Notes: generated by a model from the sequence alone, not told the origin. A stretch of DNA of 64,000 bases from Changshengia sp963803165 (GCA_963803165.1 CAWDLK010000002.1:1-64000), one strand, 5' to 3'. Shown: positions 8,529 to 16,703, numbered from the stretch's first letter. Translations and numbers: made by a program.

Positions 8529-8635
8529 CCGAATGACGCGGTTGCTGTATCAGACGTCGCTGATCTGTTACGAAAATGTGGAGATGGCCCGGGGCCACCG
8601 CTGGGCGGCGGCGCCCCCCCGGCCCGTCAGGTGCA

Positions 8636-8641
8636 TACAGT
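8636..8641 (+). promoter_or_regulatory. -10 box of recG (leaderless)
   Basis: TACAGT, 7 nt before ATG 8649; no ribosome-binding site lies between. Confidence 0.45.
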
Positions 8642-8648
8642 TTGCACG

Positions 8649-10751
8649 ATGCCCGACCTCGCGGACGCCCGTGGCCGGCGCATGGGCCGGCTCCTGAAGC
8701 TGCCCGGCGCCTGCTGGCCGGAGACCCCGGTGGCCGAGCTGCCCGGGGTCGGCCCGGCCCGGGCCCAGCGCTTCGCCCGGCTGAGCATCGTCAGCGTGGC
8801 CGACCTCCTCCTGCACCTGCCCCGCCGCTACGAGGACACCCGCCAGCTGGTCCCGCTCGGGGAGCTGCGCCCCGGGGGCCACCAGACCTCCCGGGCCCGG
8901 GTCCGCGACGTGCGGGCCCGGCACAGCCCGCAGCGCCGGATGGCGCTGGTGGAGGCCACCCTGGAGGAGGGCGGCACCCTGGTCGGCGCCATCTGGTTCA
9001 ACCAGCCCTTCATCGCCCGGCAGCTCAGCGCCGGGATGGAGGTGCTGGTGAGCGGCAAGGTGGTGAGCGGCCTCCACGGGCTGACCTTCCAGAACCCCAG
9101 GTTCGAGCGGGTGAGCGCGGACCCCCAGCACGTCGGCCGGCTGGCGGCGGTCTACCCGGAGACGGAGGGGGTCACCTCCAAGTACCTGCGCGCCCTGATC
9201 GGCCGCGTGCTCGCGGTGGCCGAGCAGATGCCCGACCGCCTCCCCCCGGAGGTGCGCGAGGCGGAGGGTCTGCTCCCCATCGGCGAGGCGCTGCGCCAGG
9301 TGCACCTGCCGGACGACGAGAACACCGCCGCCGCCGCCCGGGAGCGGCTAGGCTTCGAGGAGCTCTTTCTCATCCAGCTCGCGGCCGAACGCGCCCGCAG
9401 GCGCCGGCTGGGATCCGCCGGGGTGGTGGTCGCCTACGACGTCGAGGTGGCCCGCGCCTTCTCGGCGAGCCTGCCCTTCCGGCTCACCGACGGGCAGCGG
9501 ATCGCCGCCCACCAGCTGCTCTCCGATCTCGCGGCGCCCGGCCCCATGAACCGCCTGCTCCAGGGCGACGTGGGCAGCGGCAAGACCGTGGTGGCGGCGA
9601 TGGCGGCGCTGATGACCTGCCGCGCCGGCTTCCAGTGCGTGGTGATGGCTCCCACCGAGATCCTCGCCCGCCAGCACCACTCCACCCTGGAGGCGCTCCT
9701 CGAGCCCCACGGGCTGGGCACCCGCCTGCTCCTGGGCAGCACCGGGAGCCGGGCCCGGCGCGAGATCCTCGAGGGGCTGGCGGCCGGCCACGACCCGCTG
9801 GTGGTGGGCACCCACGCCCTCATCGAGGACGACGTGGTGCTCAACGACCTCGGCCTGGTCGTGGTCGACGAGCAGCACCGCTTCGGCGTCGCCCAGCGCC
9901 AGCGGCTGCGCCTCAAGGCCAGGGCGATGCCCAACTTCCTGGCCATGACCGCCACCCCCATCCCGCGCTCCCTGGCGCTCACCGTCTACGGCGACGTCGA
10001 CGTCAGCGAGCTGCGCGAGATGCCCCCGGGTCGGCTGCCGGTGGAGACGCGGGTGGTGCCGCCCGATCAGCGCTCCGAGGCCTACGAGTTCGTGCGCGGA
10101 CAGGTCGGAGCGGGACGCCAGGTCTTCGTGATCTGCCCGCTCATCGAGGAGTCGGACAAATTGGGCGTGCGGTCGGTGACCGCCGAGCATCGCAAGCTGG
10201 CCGGGGAGGTGTTCCCCGACCTGCGCGTCGAGATGCTCCATGGGCGGATGCCGGCAAGGGAGAAGGCGGAGCGGATGGATCGCTTCGCCGCCGGCGACGC
10301 CGACCTCCTGGTGGCCACGTCGGTGGTGGAGGTGGGGGTGGACGTGCCCAACGCGACGGTGATGATCGTGGAGGGCGCGGAGCGCTTCGGCCTGGCCCAG
10401 CTCCACCAGCTGCGCGGCCGGGTCGGCCGCGACCGCCACCGCGCCTACTGCCTGCTCTTCGAGGACGGCATCGACGAGGAGGGCTCGCAGCGGCTGCAGG
10501 CGGTGGCCACCACCCAGAGCGGCTTCGACCTCGCCGAGCTGGACCTCCGGCTGCGCGGCCCCGGTGACGTGGCCGGACTCCGCCAGCACGGTCTCCCCGA
10601 GATGCGCGCCGCCGACCTCCTCGACTTCGTGCTCGGCCAGCGGGCGCGCGCCGCCGCCCTGGCCTGGCTGGACCGCGACCCCGAGCTGAACGCCTACGAG
10701 CCGCTGAGCGCGGCGATGCACGGCTACGGCTCCGTCTTCGACCTCGACTGA
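8649..10751 (+). CDS. recG: ATP-dependent DNA helicase RecG
   Basis: 700-aa superfamily-2 helicase that regresses stalled replication forks and branch-migrates Holliday junctions. The N-terminal wedge/OB region (LPGVGPARAQRFARL onward) is followed by Walker A GDVGSGKTVVAAM near residue 306, the DEQH box VVVDEQHRFGV, motif III TATPIPRSLALT, and helicase motifs V-VI VEVGVDVPNA and QLRGRVGRDRH, then the C-terminal TRG-type region. ATG 8649 is chosen because a -10-like TACAGT sits 7 nt upstream and homology begins soon after; the frame is open further upstream but that part is unlike RecG. rsmD follows 12 nt after the stop. Confidence 0.96.
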   Translation: MPDLADARGRRMGRLLKLPGACWPETPVAELPGVGPARAQRFARLSIVSVADLLLHLPRRYEDTRQLVPLGELRPGGHQTSRARVRDVRARHSPQRRMALVEATLEEGGTLVGAIWFNQPFIARQLSAGMEVLVSGKVVSGLHGLTFQNPRFERVSADPQHVGRLAAVYPETEGVTSKYLRALIGRVLAVAEQMPDRLPPEVREAEGLLPIGEALRQVHLPDDENTAAAARERLGFEELFLIQLAAERARRRRLGSAGVVVAYDVEVARAFSASLPFRLTDGQRIAAHQLLSDLAAPGPMNRLLQGDVGSGKTVVAAMAALMTCRAGFQCVVMAPTEILARQHHSTLEALLEPHGLGTRLLLGSTGSRARREILEGLAAGHDPLVVGTHALIEDDVVLNDLGLVVVDEQHRFGVAQRQRLRLKARAMPNFLAMTATPIPRSLALTVYGDVDVSELREMPPGRLPVETRVVPPDQRSEAYEFVRGQVGAGRQVFVICPLIEESDKLGVRSVTAEHRKLAGEVFPDLRVEMLHGRMPAREKAERMDRFAAGDADLLVATSVVEVGVDVPNATVMIVEGAERFGLAQLHQLRGRVGRDRHRAYCLLFEDGIDEEGSQRLQAVATTQSGFDLAELDLRLRGPGDVAGLRQHGLPEMRAADLLDFVLGQRARAAALAWLDRDPELNAYEPLSAAMHGYGSVFDLD

Positions 10752-10763
10752 GATGACGCACCC

Positions 10764-11333
10764 ATGGCCGAGAGCCGCATAACCGGCGGGGAGTGGCGGG
10801 GGCGCCCGCTCACCACCCCGCGCGGGATGGTGGTGCGGCCGACCCGGGGGATGGTGCGCCAGGCGCTCTTCAACATCCTCGGCGCGCGGGTGAGCGGGGC
10901 CCGGGTCGTCGACCTCTACGCGGGCGCGGGGTCGCTGGGGTTCGAGGCGCTGAGCCGCGGCGCCGCCCGCGCGACCTTCGTGGACCAGCGCGCCCAGAGC
11001 CTGGCGCTGATCGCCGCCACCGCCCGCCGCTTCGGCTGCGAGGAGCGGGTCGAGCTGGTGACGGCCGACGCCGTGGCCTGGCTCCGGCGGGGACCGGCGG
11101 GGGTGACCGGCGCCGACATCTGCTTCGTCGACGCCCCCTACCGCGACGACCGGCTGACCGTCGCCCTGGAGCTGCTCGGCGATCTGGCACCCGGCCTGCT
11201 CGTGTGCGAACATCACCGCGCCCGGGCCCTGCCCGCGGAGCTCGGAGCCCTCACCGCGGTGCGCACCGCCCATTACGGGCTCACCGACCTCACCATCTAC
11301 CAGCGCCGAGACCAGCAGGAGCCGTCCCCATGA
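10764..11333 (+). CDS. rsmD: 16S rRNA (guanine966-N2)-methyltransferase RsmD
   Basis: 189-aa SAM-dependent methyltransferase of the small ribosomal subunit. The family N-terminus RITGGEWRGRPL, the segment RPTRGMVRQALFNIL, and the SAM-binding motif VVDLYAGAGSLGFEALSRG are present. The catalytic (D/N)PPY motif appears as VDAPYRDD. Its stop overlaps the coaD start as ATGA, the common rsmD-coaD pairing. Confidence 0.95.
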   Translation: MAESRITGGEWRGRPLTTPRGMVVRPTRGMVRQALFNILGARVSGARVVDLYAGAGSLGFEALSRGAARATFVDQRAQSLALIAATARRFGCEERVELVTADAVAWLRRGPAGVTGADICFVDAPYRDDRLTVALELLGDLAPGLLVCEHHRARALPAELGALTAVRTAHYGLTDLTIYQRRDQQEPSP

Positions 11334-11824
11334 AGGAGCGCGTGGCCCTCTACCCGGGCAGCTTCGACCCGGCGACGCTCGGCCACCTCGACATCCTGGA
11401 GCGGGCCAGCGCCATCTTCGACAAGGTGGTCGTGTCGGTGCTCCGCAACCCCGCCAAGCAGCCGCTCTTCAGCGTCGAGGAGCGCCTGGACCTGCTCCGC
11501 GAGGTGACCCGCCCGCTCGGCGAGCAGGTGGAGGTCGACACCTTCGACGGGCTCACCGTCGACCACGCCCAGAAGGTGGGCGCGATCGCCATCGTGCGCG
11601 GCCTGCGCGCCCTCAGCGACTTCGAGACGGAGTTCCAGATGGCGCTGATGAACCGCCGGCTCGACCCCGGCGTGCACACCGTCTTCCTGATGACCTCGGC
11701 GCCCAATGTCTTCATGTCGTCGGCGCTGGTGAAGGAGGTCTGCCGGCTGGGCGGTGACATCAGCGCCTTCGTGCCCCCGCCGATCGCCGAGGCCCTTCGC
11801 CGGCGCCTCGGGAATCCCGGATGA
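11330..11824 (+). CDS. coaD: phosphopantetheine adenylyltransferase
   Basis: 164-aa enzyme that makes dephospho-CoA from 4'-phosphopantetheine and ATP. The nucleotidyltransferase motif YPGSFDPATLGHLDIL (GxFDPxTxGH) is at the N-terminus; VRGLRALSDFETEFQMALMNR and the C-terminal MSSALVKEVCRLGGD (ISSTxVR-type motif) are intact. It overlaps rsmD and the next gene by 4 nt on each side (ATGA), so the three are translationally coupled. Confidence 0.96.
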   Translation: MKERVALYPGSFDPATLGHLDILERASAIFDKVVVSVLRNPAKQPLFSVEERLDLLREVTRPLGEQVEVDTFDGLTVDHAQKVGAIAIVRGLRALSDFETEFQMALMNRRLDPGVHTVFLMTSAPNVFMSSALVKEVCRLGGDISAFVPPPIAEALRRRLGNPG

Positions 11825-12492
11825 CAGAGGCGCCGAGGCAGCCCGGGGAGGCCCCACCCTCCAGCATCGATCTCCTCGACGCCCTGGACGCGATGCTCAA
11901 CCAGGCCCATCGCGTCCCCTTCAGCGGCAACGTGGTCGTCAACGACCAGGAGCTGCTCCAGCTGGTGGACCGGATCCGGCTCTCCCTCCCCCGCGAGGTG
12001 GTGCGTGCCCAGCGGCTCCTCGACGAGCGCGAGCGGGTCCTGCGCGACACGCAGGAGAGGGCCGAGGACGTCACCGAGAGCGCCGAGATCGCCGCCCGGG
12101 AGCTCGCCCAGAATGCCGACGCGCAGGCGCGGGAGCTGGTCCAGCGTGCGCGAGCCGAGGCCGCCCAGCTCGGGGAGCGGGCCGAGGCGGAGGCCCGGCG
12201 GCTGGTGGCCGAGGCGGAGGCGCACGCGGCGCAGCTCGTCTCCGAGCACTCCGTCGTGCGCGCCGCCGAGGAGCGCGGCGCCATCCTCCTGCGCGAGGCC
12301 GAGGCGCGCGCCCTCCAGGTCAGCGGCCAGGCCGAGGCCTACGCGCACGACGCCGACGACTACGTGCGGGCGGTGATGACCGAGCTGGAGGGGCACCTGG
12401 TCGCCGCCACCGAGACCGTTCGCAAGGGGCTCGGCACCCTGGCCGTCCCCGCCCCTGCCGCCACCCGGCGGCGCGGGGGTCGCCGGGGCTGA
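11821..12492 (+). CDS. SepIVA/DivIVA-like coiled-coil protein
   Basis: 223-aa protein. Residues 15-65 form a small conserved-looking head (LLDALDAMLNQAHRVPFSG, then LVDRIRLSLPREVVRAQRLLDERERVL). Residues 65-200 are an Ala/Glu/Arg-rich helix with heptad spacing and no Gly or Pro breaks, ending in a basic tail (RRRGGRRG). From memory, the head and the head-plus-coil plan match mycobacterial SepIVA, a DivIVA-like septum/elongation factor encoded beside rnc-region genes. The position between coaD and rpmF-fabD fits that. An F0F1 subunit-b-like name would be the usual automatic label. Function is inferred; no membrane segment is visible. Confidence 0.7.
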   Translation: MTEAPRQPGEAPPSSIDLLDALDAMLNQAHRVPFSGNVVVNDQELLQLVDRIRLSLPREVVRAQRLLDERERVLRDTQERAEDVTESAEIAARELAQNADAQARELVQRARAEAAQLGERAEAEARRLVAEAEAHAAQLVSEHSVVRAAEERGAILLREAEARALQVSGQAEAYAHDADDYVRAVMTELEGHLVAATETVRKGLGTLAVPAPAATRRRGGRRG

Positions 12493-12553
12493 TCGCGCCC
12501 GCGCCCGGGCGGACGGGCCGCCCCCGGTGAGCCGGGGCGGCGGAAGCAGCGGC

Positions 12554-12559
12554 TATACT
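12554..12559 (+). promoter_or_regulatory. -10 box upstream of rpmF
   Basis: TATACT, 5 of 6 matches to TATAAT, 59 nt before the rpmF ATG. No clear -35. It would give a leadered rpmF-fabD message with a GGAGA ribosome site. Confidence 0.45.
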
Positions 12560-12618
12560 CGCGGCTCAGGCCCGGCGCGGCGCTCCGCTGCGCGCCCTCA
12601 CTCCCTCCCGGAGACGTC

Positions 12619-12795
12619 ATGCCCCTCCCCAAGCAACACACCTCACAGCGCCGCCGCGACATGCGGCGCTCGCACCACGCCCTGGTGCTCCCCACTCTCA
12701 ATCCCTGCCCCCAGTGCAAGCAGCCGCGGCTGCCCCACCGGGTCTGCCCCAACTGCGGCCACTACGACCGCCGCGAGGTGATCGCGACCGAGTGA
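12619..12795 (+). CDS. rpmF: 50S ribosomal protein L32
   Basis: 58-aa L32 starting MPLPKQHTSQRRRDMRRSHH. The zinc ribbon is complete: CPQC followed by CPNC with the expected spacing (CPQCKQPRLPHRVCPNCGHYD). ATG 12619 has GGAGA about 4 nt upstream. The stop overlaps the fabD start as GTGA, so ribosome and fatty-acid synthesis genes are coupled here. plsX, which usually lies between rpmF and fabD, is absent. Confidence 0.94.
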   Translation: MPLPKQHTSQRRRDMRRSHHALVLPTLNPCPQCKQPRLPHRVCPNCGHYDRREVIATE

Positions 12796-13724
12796 GCGCG
12801 CCGGCGCTCCGGGTCGCGCTCTGCTTCCCGGGCCAGGGCAGCCAGGCGGCCGCCATGGCCGCCGGGCTCGACGCCACCGACGTCGGCCGGCGCCTCCTCG
12901 CCGCCGCCGCCGCGGACGGGTGCGATCTGGGGCCGGCGTTCGCCGGCGACGAGGAGCTGATCCGCCCCACCGAGGTGGCCCAGCCGTCCCTGGTCTTCAC
13001 CGAGCTGGCCCTGGCCGCCGCGCTGCCCGGGGACCTCGCCGTGGTGGCGGTCGCCGGCCATTCGGTCGGGGAGCTCGCCGCCCTCGGCGTGTCCGGCGCA
13101 CTCGAGCCCGAGGCGGCGCTGCGCCTCGCCATCGCGCGGGGCCGCTTGATGGCGGCGATGCGGGAGGGGACGATGGCCGCCGTGCTCGGCCTCGATGCGG
13201 GCGTCGTCGCCCGGCTCTGCGGGGAGACCGCAGGGATCGTGGTCGTGGCCAACCTCAACGCCCCCGGCCAGGTGGTGGTGAGCGGCGAGGTCGCCGCGGT
13301 GGCGGCCCTCTCCGCCCGCGCCCGGGAGGCGGGTGCCCGCCGGGTCCTCCCGCTCAGGGTGAGCGGTGCCTTCCATTCGCCGCTGATGGCGGGCGCCGCC
13401 GCCGAGTACGCCCGCGTCCTCGACGCCGTCGACCTGCGCGCGCCGCGGGTGCCGGTGATCGTCAACGCCGACGCCGTCCCGGTGACCACCGCGGAGGGCC
13501 TCCGCGACGGGCTCTCGCGTCAGATGGTCTCCGCGGTCCGCTGGAGCGAGTCGGTCCGGCGCATGGTCGAGATGGGCGCCGAGGCGCTCGTCGAGGTGGG
13601 CCCGGGCAGCGTGCTGACCGGGCTGGCCCGGCGGATCGCGCCGGAGGTCCCGGCGCCGGGTGTGGACTCGCTCGCCGCCGCCGCGGGGTTGCTCGAGCGC
13701 CTCGTGCCGGGCGGCCCCCGATGA
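12792..13724 (+). CDS. fabD: malonyl-CoA:acyl carrier protein transacylase
   Basis: 310-aa FabD, which loads malonyl groups onto ACP for type II fatty-acid synthesis. The oxyanion segment FPGQGSQ is at the start; the nucleophile elbow is VAGHSVGELAAL (active Ser), the partner His is in VSGAFHSPLM, and NLNAPGQVVVSG is typical. GTG 12792 overlaps the rpmF stop and gives a normal N-terminus (VSAPALRVALCFPGQG); the longer frame to 12714 is rejected because it runs out of frame through rpmF. Confidence 0.95.
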   Translation: MSAPALRVALCFPGQGSQAAAMAAGLDATDVGRRLLAAAAADGCDLGPAFAGDEELIRPTEVAQPSLVFTELALAAALPGDLAVVAVAGHSVGELAALGVSGALEPEAALRLAIARGRLMAAMREGTMAAVLGLDAGVVARLCGETAGIVVVANLNAPGQVVVSGEVAAVAALSARAREAGARRVLPLRVSGAFHSPLMAGAAAEYARVLDAVDLRAPRVPVIVNADAVPVTTAEGLRDGLSRQMVSAVRWSESVRRMVEMGAEALVEVGPGSVLTGLARRIAPEVPAPGVDSLAAAAGLLERLVPGGPR

Positions 13725-13749
13725 GCGAGCCCTTCGGTCCTCTGTCGAG

Positions 13750-13819
13750 TACCCTAGCGTCCGTGCGCGCGACCGCTCCGACCCCTCTCCCGCTCCAGCT
13801 GGCGGGCCCCCGTGTTTGA
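13750..13819 (+). promoter_or_regulatory. -10-like box plus 18-codon upstream ORF before fabG
   Basis: TACCCT (13750-13755) lies exactly 7 nt before GTG 13763, which opens an 18-residue frame ending with TGA 13817-13819, 8 nt inside fabG (GTG 13812). The spacing matches the leaderless genes of this window, so a translated leader peptide is possible. Confidence 0.35.
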
Positions 13820-14585
13820 GGGCGCGCTGAAGGGGCAGGTCGCTCTGGTGACCGGCGGGTCGCGGGGGATCGGCAGGGCCACCGTGCTCGCCCTCGCCCA
13901 GGCCGGTGCGGACGTCGCCCTCAGCTTCTCGTCCCAGGCCGACGCCCGCGCCGGGCATCCGGGCGTCGCGGACGCCACCGCAGACGAGGCGCGCGCCCTC
14001 GGTGTGCGCGCCCTCAGCCTCGAGGCGGACGTCGCCGACCCGGCCTCCGCCCAGGTGATGGTGGACTCCACCATCGAGGGGCTGGGGCGCCTCGACGTTG
14101 TGGTCAACAACGCCGGGATCGCGCGTGACAACCTGGCCATCCGGATGAGCGATGCCGAGTGGGACCTGGTGATCGCCATCGACCTCTCCGCGGCCTTCCA
14201 CGTGAGCCGCGCGGCGCTCAAGCCGATGCTCCGCCAGCGCTCGGGCCGCATCATCAACGTCAGCAGCATCGCCGGGATCATGGGCAACCCCGGCCAGGCC
14301 AACTACTCGGCCGCCAAGGCGGGGCTGATCGGCCTGACCAAGACCCTGGCCCGCGAGGTGGGTTCGCGGGGGATCACGGTCAACGCCGTGGCCCCCGGCT
14401 TCATCGAGACCGACATGACCGCCGCGCTCGGCGACAAGGTACTCAACTCGGCCCTCGGCGCCATCCCTCTGGGTCGGGCCGGCAAGGCCGAGGACGTCGC
14501 CGCTGCGATCCGCTTCCTCGCCCTCCCCGAGGCCGGTTACATCACCGGCTGCGTCCTGCAGATCGACGGCGGCATGGGGGCGTGA
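13812..14585 (+). CDS. fabG: 3-oxoacyl-[ACP] reductase
   Basis: 257-aa short-chain dehydrogenase, the NADPH-dependent beta-ketoacyl-ACP reductase of fatty-acid synthesis. Cofactor motif VTGGSRGIGRATV, then NNAGIARDNL, catalytic Ser in INVSSIAG, YxxxK in ANYSAAKAGL, and the FabG-specific end GFIETDMT and GCVLQIDGGMGA. Residues 40-60 hold an extra Ala/Asp-rich loop (AGHPGVADATADEARALG) that is longer than in most FabG. GTG 13812 is the first start in frame. The context fabD-fabG-acpP supports FabG over other SDRs. fabH and fabF are not in the window. Confidence 0.93.
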   Translation: MFEGALKGQVALVTGGSRGIGRATVLALAQAGADVALSFSSQADARAGHPGVADATADEARALGVRALSLEADVADPASAQVMVDSTIEGLGRLDVVVNNAGIARDNLAIRMSDAEWDLVIAIDLSAAFHVSRAALKPMLRQRSGRIINVSSIAGIMGNPGQANYSAAKAGLIGLTKTLAREVGSRGITVNAVAPGFIETDMTAALGDKVLNSALGAIPLGRAGKAEDVAAAIRFLALPEAGYITGCVLQIDGGMGA

Positions 14586-14587
14586 TG

Positions 14588-14610
14588 GTGAGGGGCGGTC
14601 GCTCCCTCAC
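14588..14610 (+). other. hairpin after fabG
   Basis: GTGAGGG (14588-14594) and CCCTCAC (14604-14610) form a 7-bp stem with a 9-nt loop just after the fabG stop. No T tract follows, so it may slow or protect the transcript rather than end it. Confidence 0.35.
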
Positions 14611-14627
14611 GTGAATCTGAGGAGATA

Positions 14628-14946
14628 GTGCCCGATTCTCCCGACGAGCATCCCGGGACGGCAGCTCCGTCCAGGAGCCGTCGCCGGCACCGCTCGAGCA
14701 GCCCGGCGCACCCGGTGGAGCCGGCCTCCGAGGCTCCGGCGCCACCCCAGCAGGCCGCACCGGCCCTCTTCGTCGACGGCGCATCCGGGCGCTACGCCTT
14801 CCGCCCGCCCCAGGGCGCACTCGGAGCCGACGCCGGTGGCGAGCCCCCGGGATCGGCGTTCGGCGCGAAGGAGGCCGTGCCACGCGCTATTGTTTCCCCC
14901 CTACCCGCAGCTGCCCACGCTGATGAGACAGAAGGACTGACGACTG
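14628..14946 (+). other. fabG-acpP gap: open Pro/Ala/Arg-rich frame, doubtful gene
   Basis: The 361-bp gap between fabG and acpP holds GTG 14628 with a GAGGAG 3 nt upstream, opening a frame rich in Pro, Ala, Arg and Ser (SRSRRRHRSSSP near residue 16). It has no stop before acpP and continues, out of frame with acpP, into rnc. Third-position GC is fair up to about 14880 and then drops, where TATTGT (14889-14894) may be an acpP -10. It could be a short disordered protein, an old N-terminus of RNase III, or non-coding. Confidence 0.3.
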
Positions 14947-15195
14947 ATGCCAGACGTGACGTTCGACCGGTTCAAGACAATCGTCGCCGAGCAACTCGGC
15001 GTGGAGCCGGACCAGGTGACGCCGGAGGCGTCGTTCGTCGAGGATCTCAACGCGGACTCGCTCGACCTCGTGGAGCTGATCATGGCCTTCGAGGAGGAGT
15101 ACCAGATGGAGATCAGCGACGAGGACGCGGAGAGGATCGGGACGGTGGGGCAGGCCTGGGACTACATCAAGGAGAAGAGCGGGGCGGAGAGCTAG
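14947..15195 (+). CDS. acpP: acyl carrier protein
   Basis: 82-aa ACP. The phosphopantetheine attachment Ser is in LNADSLDLVELIMAFEEEY. The acidic helices II and III and the C-terminal VGQAWDYIKEK are typical. ATG 14947 has AAGGA 10 nt upstream. The gene lies wholly inside a longer open frame of another phase; the clear ACP sequence shows that this is the real coding frame. Confidence 0.95.
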   Translation: MPDVTFDRFKTIVAEQLGVEPDQVTPEASFVEDLNADSLDLVELIMAFEEEYQMEISDEDAERIGTVGQAWDYIKEKSGAES

Positions 15196-15254
15196 GGACA
15201 CCGCTCCCCGAGCCTCCATCGTCCGCCGCCGGCTCGCGGCCCGAGTTCGGGCCG

Positions 15255-16607
15255 GTGCCCGCCGACGCGACCCCGGCGGCCGTCGAGTCGCCGCCGGCGC
15301 CGGTCGGCCCCGCGGACGGGGCACCGGCGTCGCGTCGCCGGCGTTCCCGCTCCCGCAAGCCGGCCGCGATCTCCGCCGAGGCTCCGGGCGCGGCCGTGCC
15401 CGCCCTCGCCGTGGAGAGGGGGCCGTCGCTCCCGGAGCACCCCCTCGCCGAGGACCAGCCCGTGCTGCTCCCGGAGCCGGGACATCACGCCGCGCTGACC
15501 GCCGACGAGCGGCGCGGCCTGGACGAGCTGGCCGCGCGCCTGCAGATCCGCTTCCGGCGGCCCGAGCTGCTGCGCGAGGCGATGACCCACGCCTCCTGGA
15601 ACAATGAGCGCGGCGAGCCGAGCGGCCCGGGCCATGACAACGAGCGGCTCGAGTACCTGGGCGACGCCGTCCTCGAGCTGGTGGTCGGCGAGTACCTCTT
15701 CCGCCGTTTCCCCGGGTACGACGAGGGCCAGCTGACCCAGCTCCGGGCGGCCCTGGTCAACACCATGTCGCTCGCCAAGCTCGCCGAGCGGCTTGGGCTG
15801 GGAGACACCCTGCTGCTCGGCAAGGGCGCCGCCAAGACCGGGGCCCGGCAGCTCCCGTCCCTGCAGGCCAACTGCTTCGAGGCGATGATCGGCGCGATCT
15901 TCCTCGACCAGGGCTATCGGGTGGCGACCCGCGTCTTTCTCCAGAGCATCGGCGACCTCTCGGAATGGAGCGACGAGAACCACAAGGGCCGGCTCCAGGA
16001 GGCCGCCCAGCTCCGCCTCGGCGCCACCCCCGCGTATCGGGTCACCGCCGTCGGCGGTCCGGGCCACCACCGCGAGTACCGGGCCGAGGCCGTGGTGGGG
16101 GGGAAGGTGCTCGGCGACGGCCGCGGCAGCACCAAGCAGGCGGCCGAGCAGGCGGCGGCCCGGCTGGCCATGGAGCGGCTCGCCGCTCCCGAGGGCAAGC
16201 GGCCGGCTGCCGCCCGGGCCCGGCGTCCCTCCGGCGCTGCCGCCGAGCCCGCCCGGGTGCGTCGCCGGGTGGCCGAGGTGGCCGCGGACCGGAGGGCGGC
16301 CTCGCGTCCACGACCGGCCCCAGCCGCGGCGGACGCGGCGGAGGCCCCGCGGTCGCGCGGCCTGCTCGGAGCCCTGCGCGCCGCGGCCCAGGTGCTGGTC
16401 GGTCATCACGTCGAGGCGCCGCCACCCCCGGCGGCCACCCCGGCGCCCCGCGCCGAGGGTTCCGCGCCGCGGCGCAGCCACCGCGGGCACCGCGGGGGAC
16501 GGGGACGCCGGCGGCCGGCGGCCGCGACCGGCTCCTCGGCCTCCCCCTCCGGGGCCTCCGGCCCCACCCAGCCCGGCGTCTCACCACCAGGGCCGCCGTC
16601 GCCGTGA
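15255..16607 (+). CDS. rnc: ribonuclease III with long disordered tails
   Basis: Endonuclease for double-stranded RNA (rRNA processing). The catalytic domain begins near 15516 (LDELAARLQIRFRRPELL) with the signature NERLEYLGDAVLELVVG and the second acidic site ANCFEAMIGAIFLDQGY. The dsRNA-binding domain follows (HKGRLQEAAQLRLG to STKQAAEQAAARLAMERL). Flanking these are an N-terminal Arg/Pro/Ala-rich stretch and a roughly 140-residue C-terminal Arg/Ala/Pro/Gly-rich tail ending in RGG-like repeats (HRGHRGGRGRRRP), so the protein is about twice the usual 230 aa. The start is uncertain: GTG 15255 is the first after acpP, and GTG 15396, 15411 or 15462 would also keep the core. Confidence 0.88.
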   Translation: MPADATPAAVESPPAPVGPADGAPASRRRRSRSRKPAAISAEAPGAAVPALAVERGPSLPEHPLAEDQPVLLPEPGHHAALTADERRGLDELAARLQIRFRRPELLREAMTHASWNNERGEPSGPGHDNERLEYLGDAVLELVVGEYLFRRFPGYDEGQLTQLRAALVNTMSLAKLAERLGLGDTLLLGKGAAKTGARQLPSLQANCFEAMIGAIFLDQGYRVATRVFLQSIGDLSEWSDENHKGRLQEAAQLRLGATPAYRVTAVGGPGHHREYRAEAVVGGKVLGDGRGSTKQAAEQAAARLAMERLAAPEGKRPAAARARRPSGAAAEPARVRRRVAEVAADRRAASRPRPAPAAADAAEAPRSRGLLGALRAAAQVLVGHHVEAPPPPAATPAPRAEGSAPRRSHRGHRGGRGRRRPAAATGSSASPSGASGPTQPGVSPPGPPSP

Positions 16608-16673
16608 CGGCCTCCGCCGGGAGGGTGGGCGCACCGACATCTTGTGGTGGCCCCTCCCGCCGCCCCCCAGATG

Positions 16674-16703
16674 TTGACGCCGGGGCTGCCCGACACCGAG
16701 AAT
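16674..16703 (+). promoter_or_regulatory. promoter of smc (leaderless)
   Basis: TTGACG (-35, 16674-16679), 18-bp spacer and GAGAAT (-10, 16698-16703), with GTG 16711 only 7 nt downstream. This is one of the few start-proximal promoters here with a recognisable -35. Confidence 0.5.
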
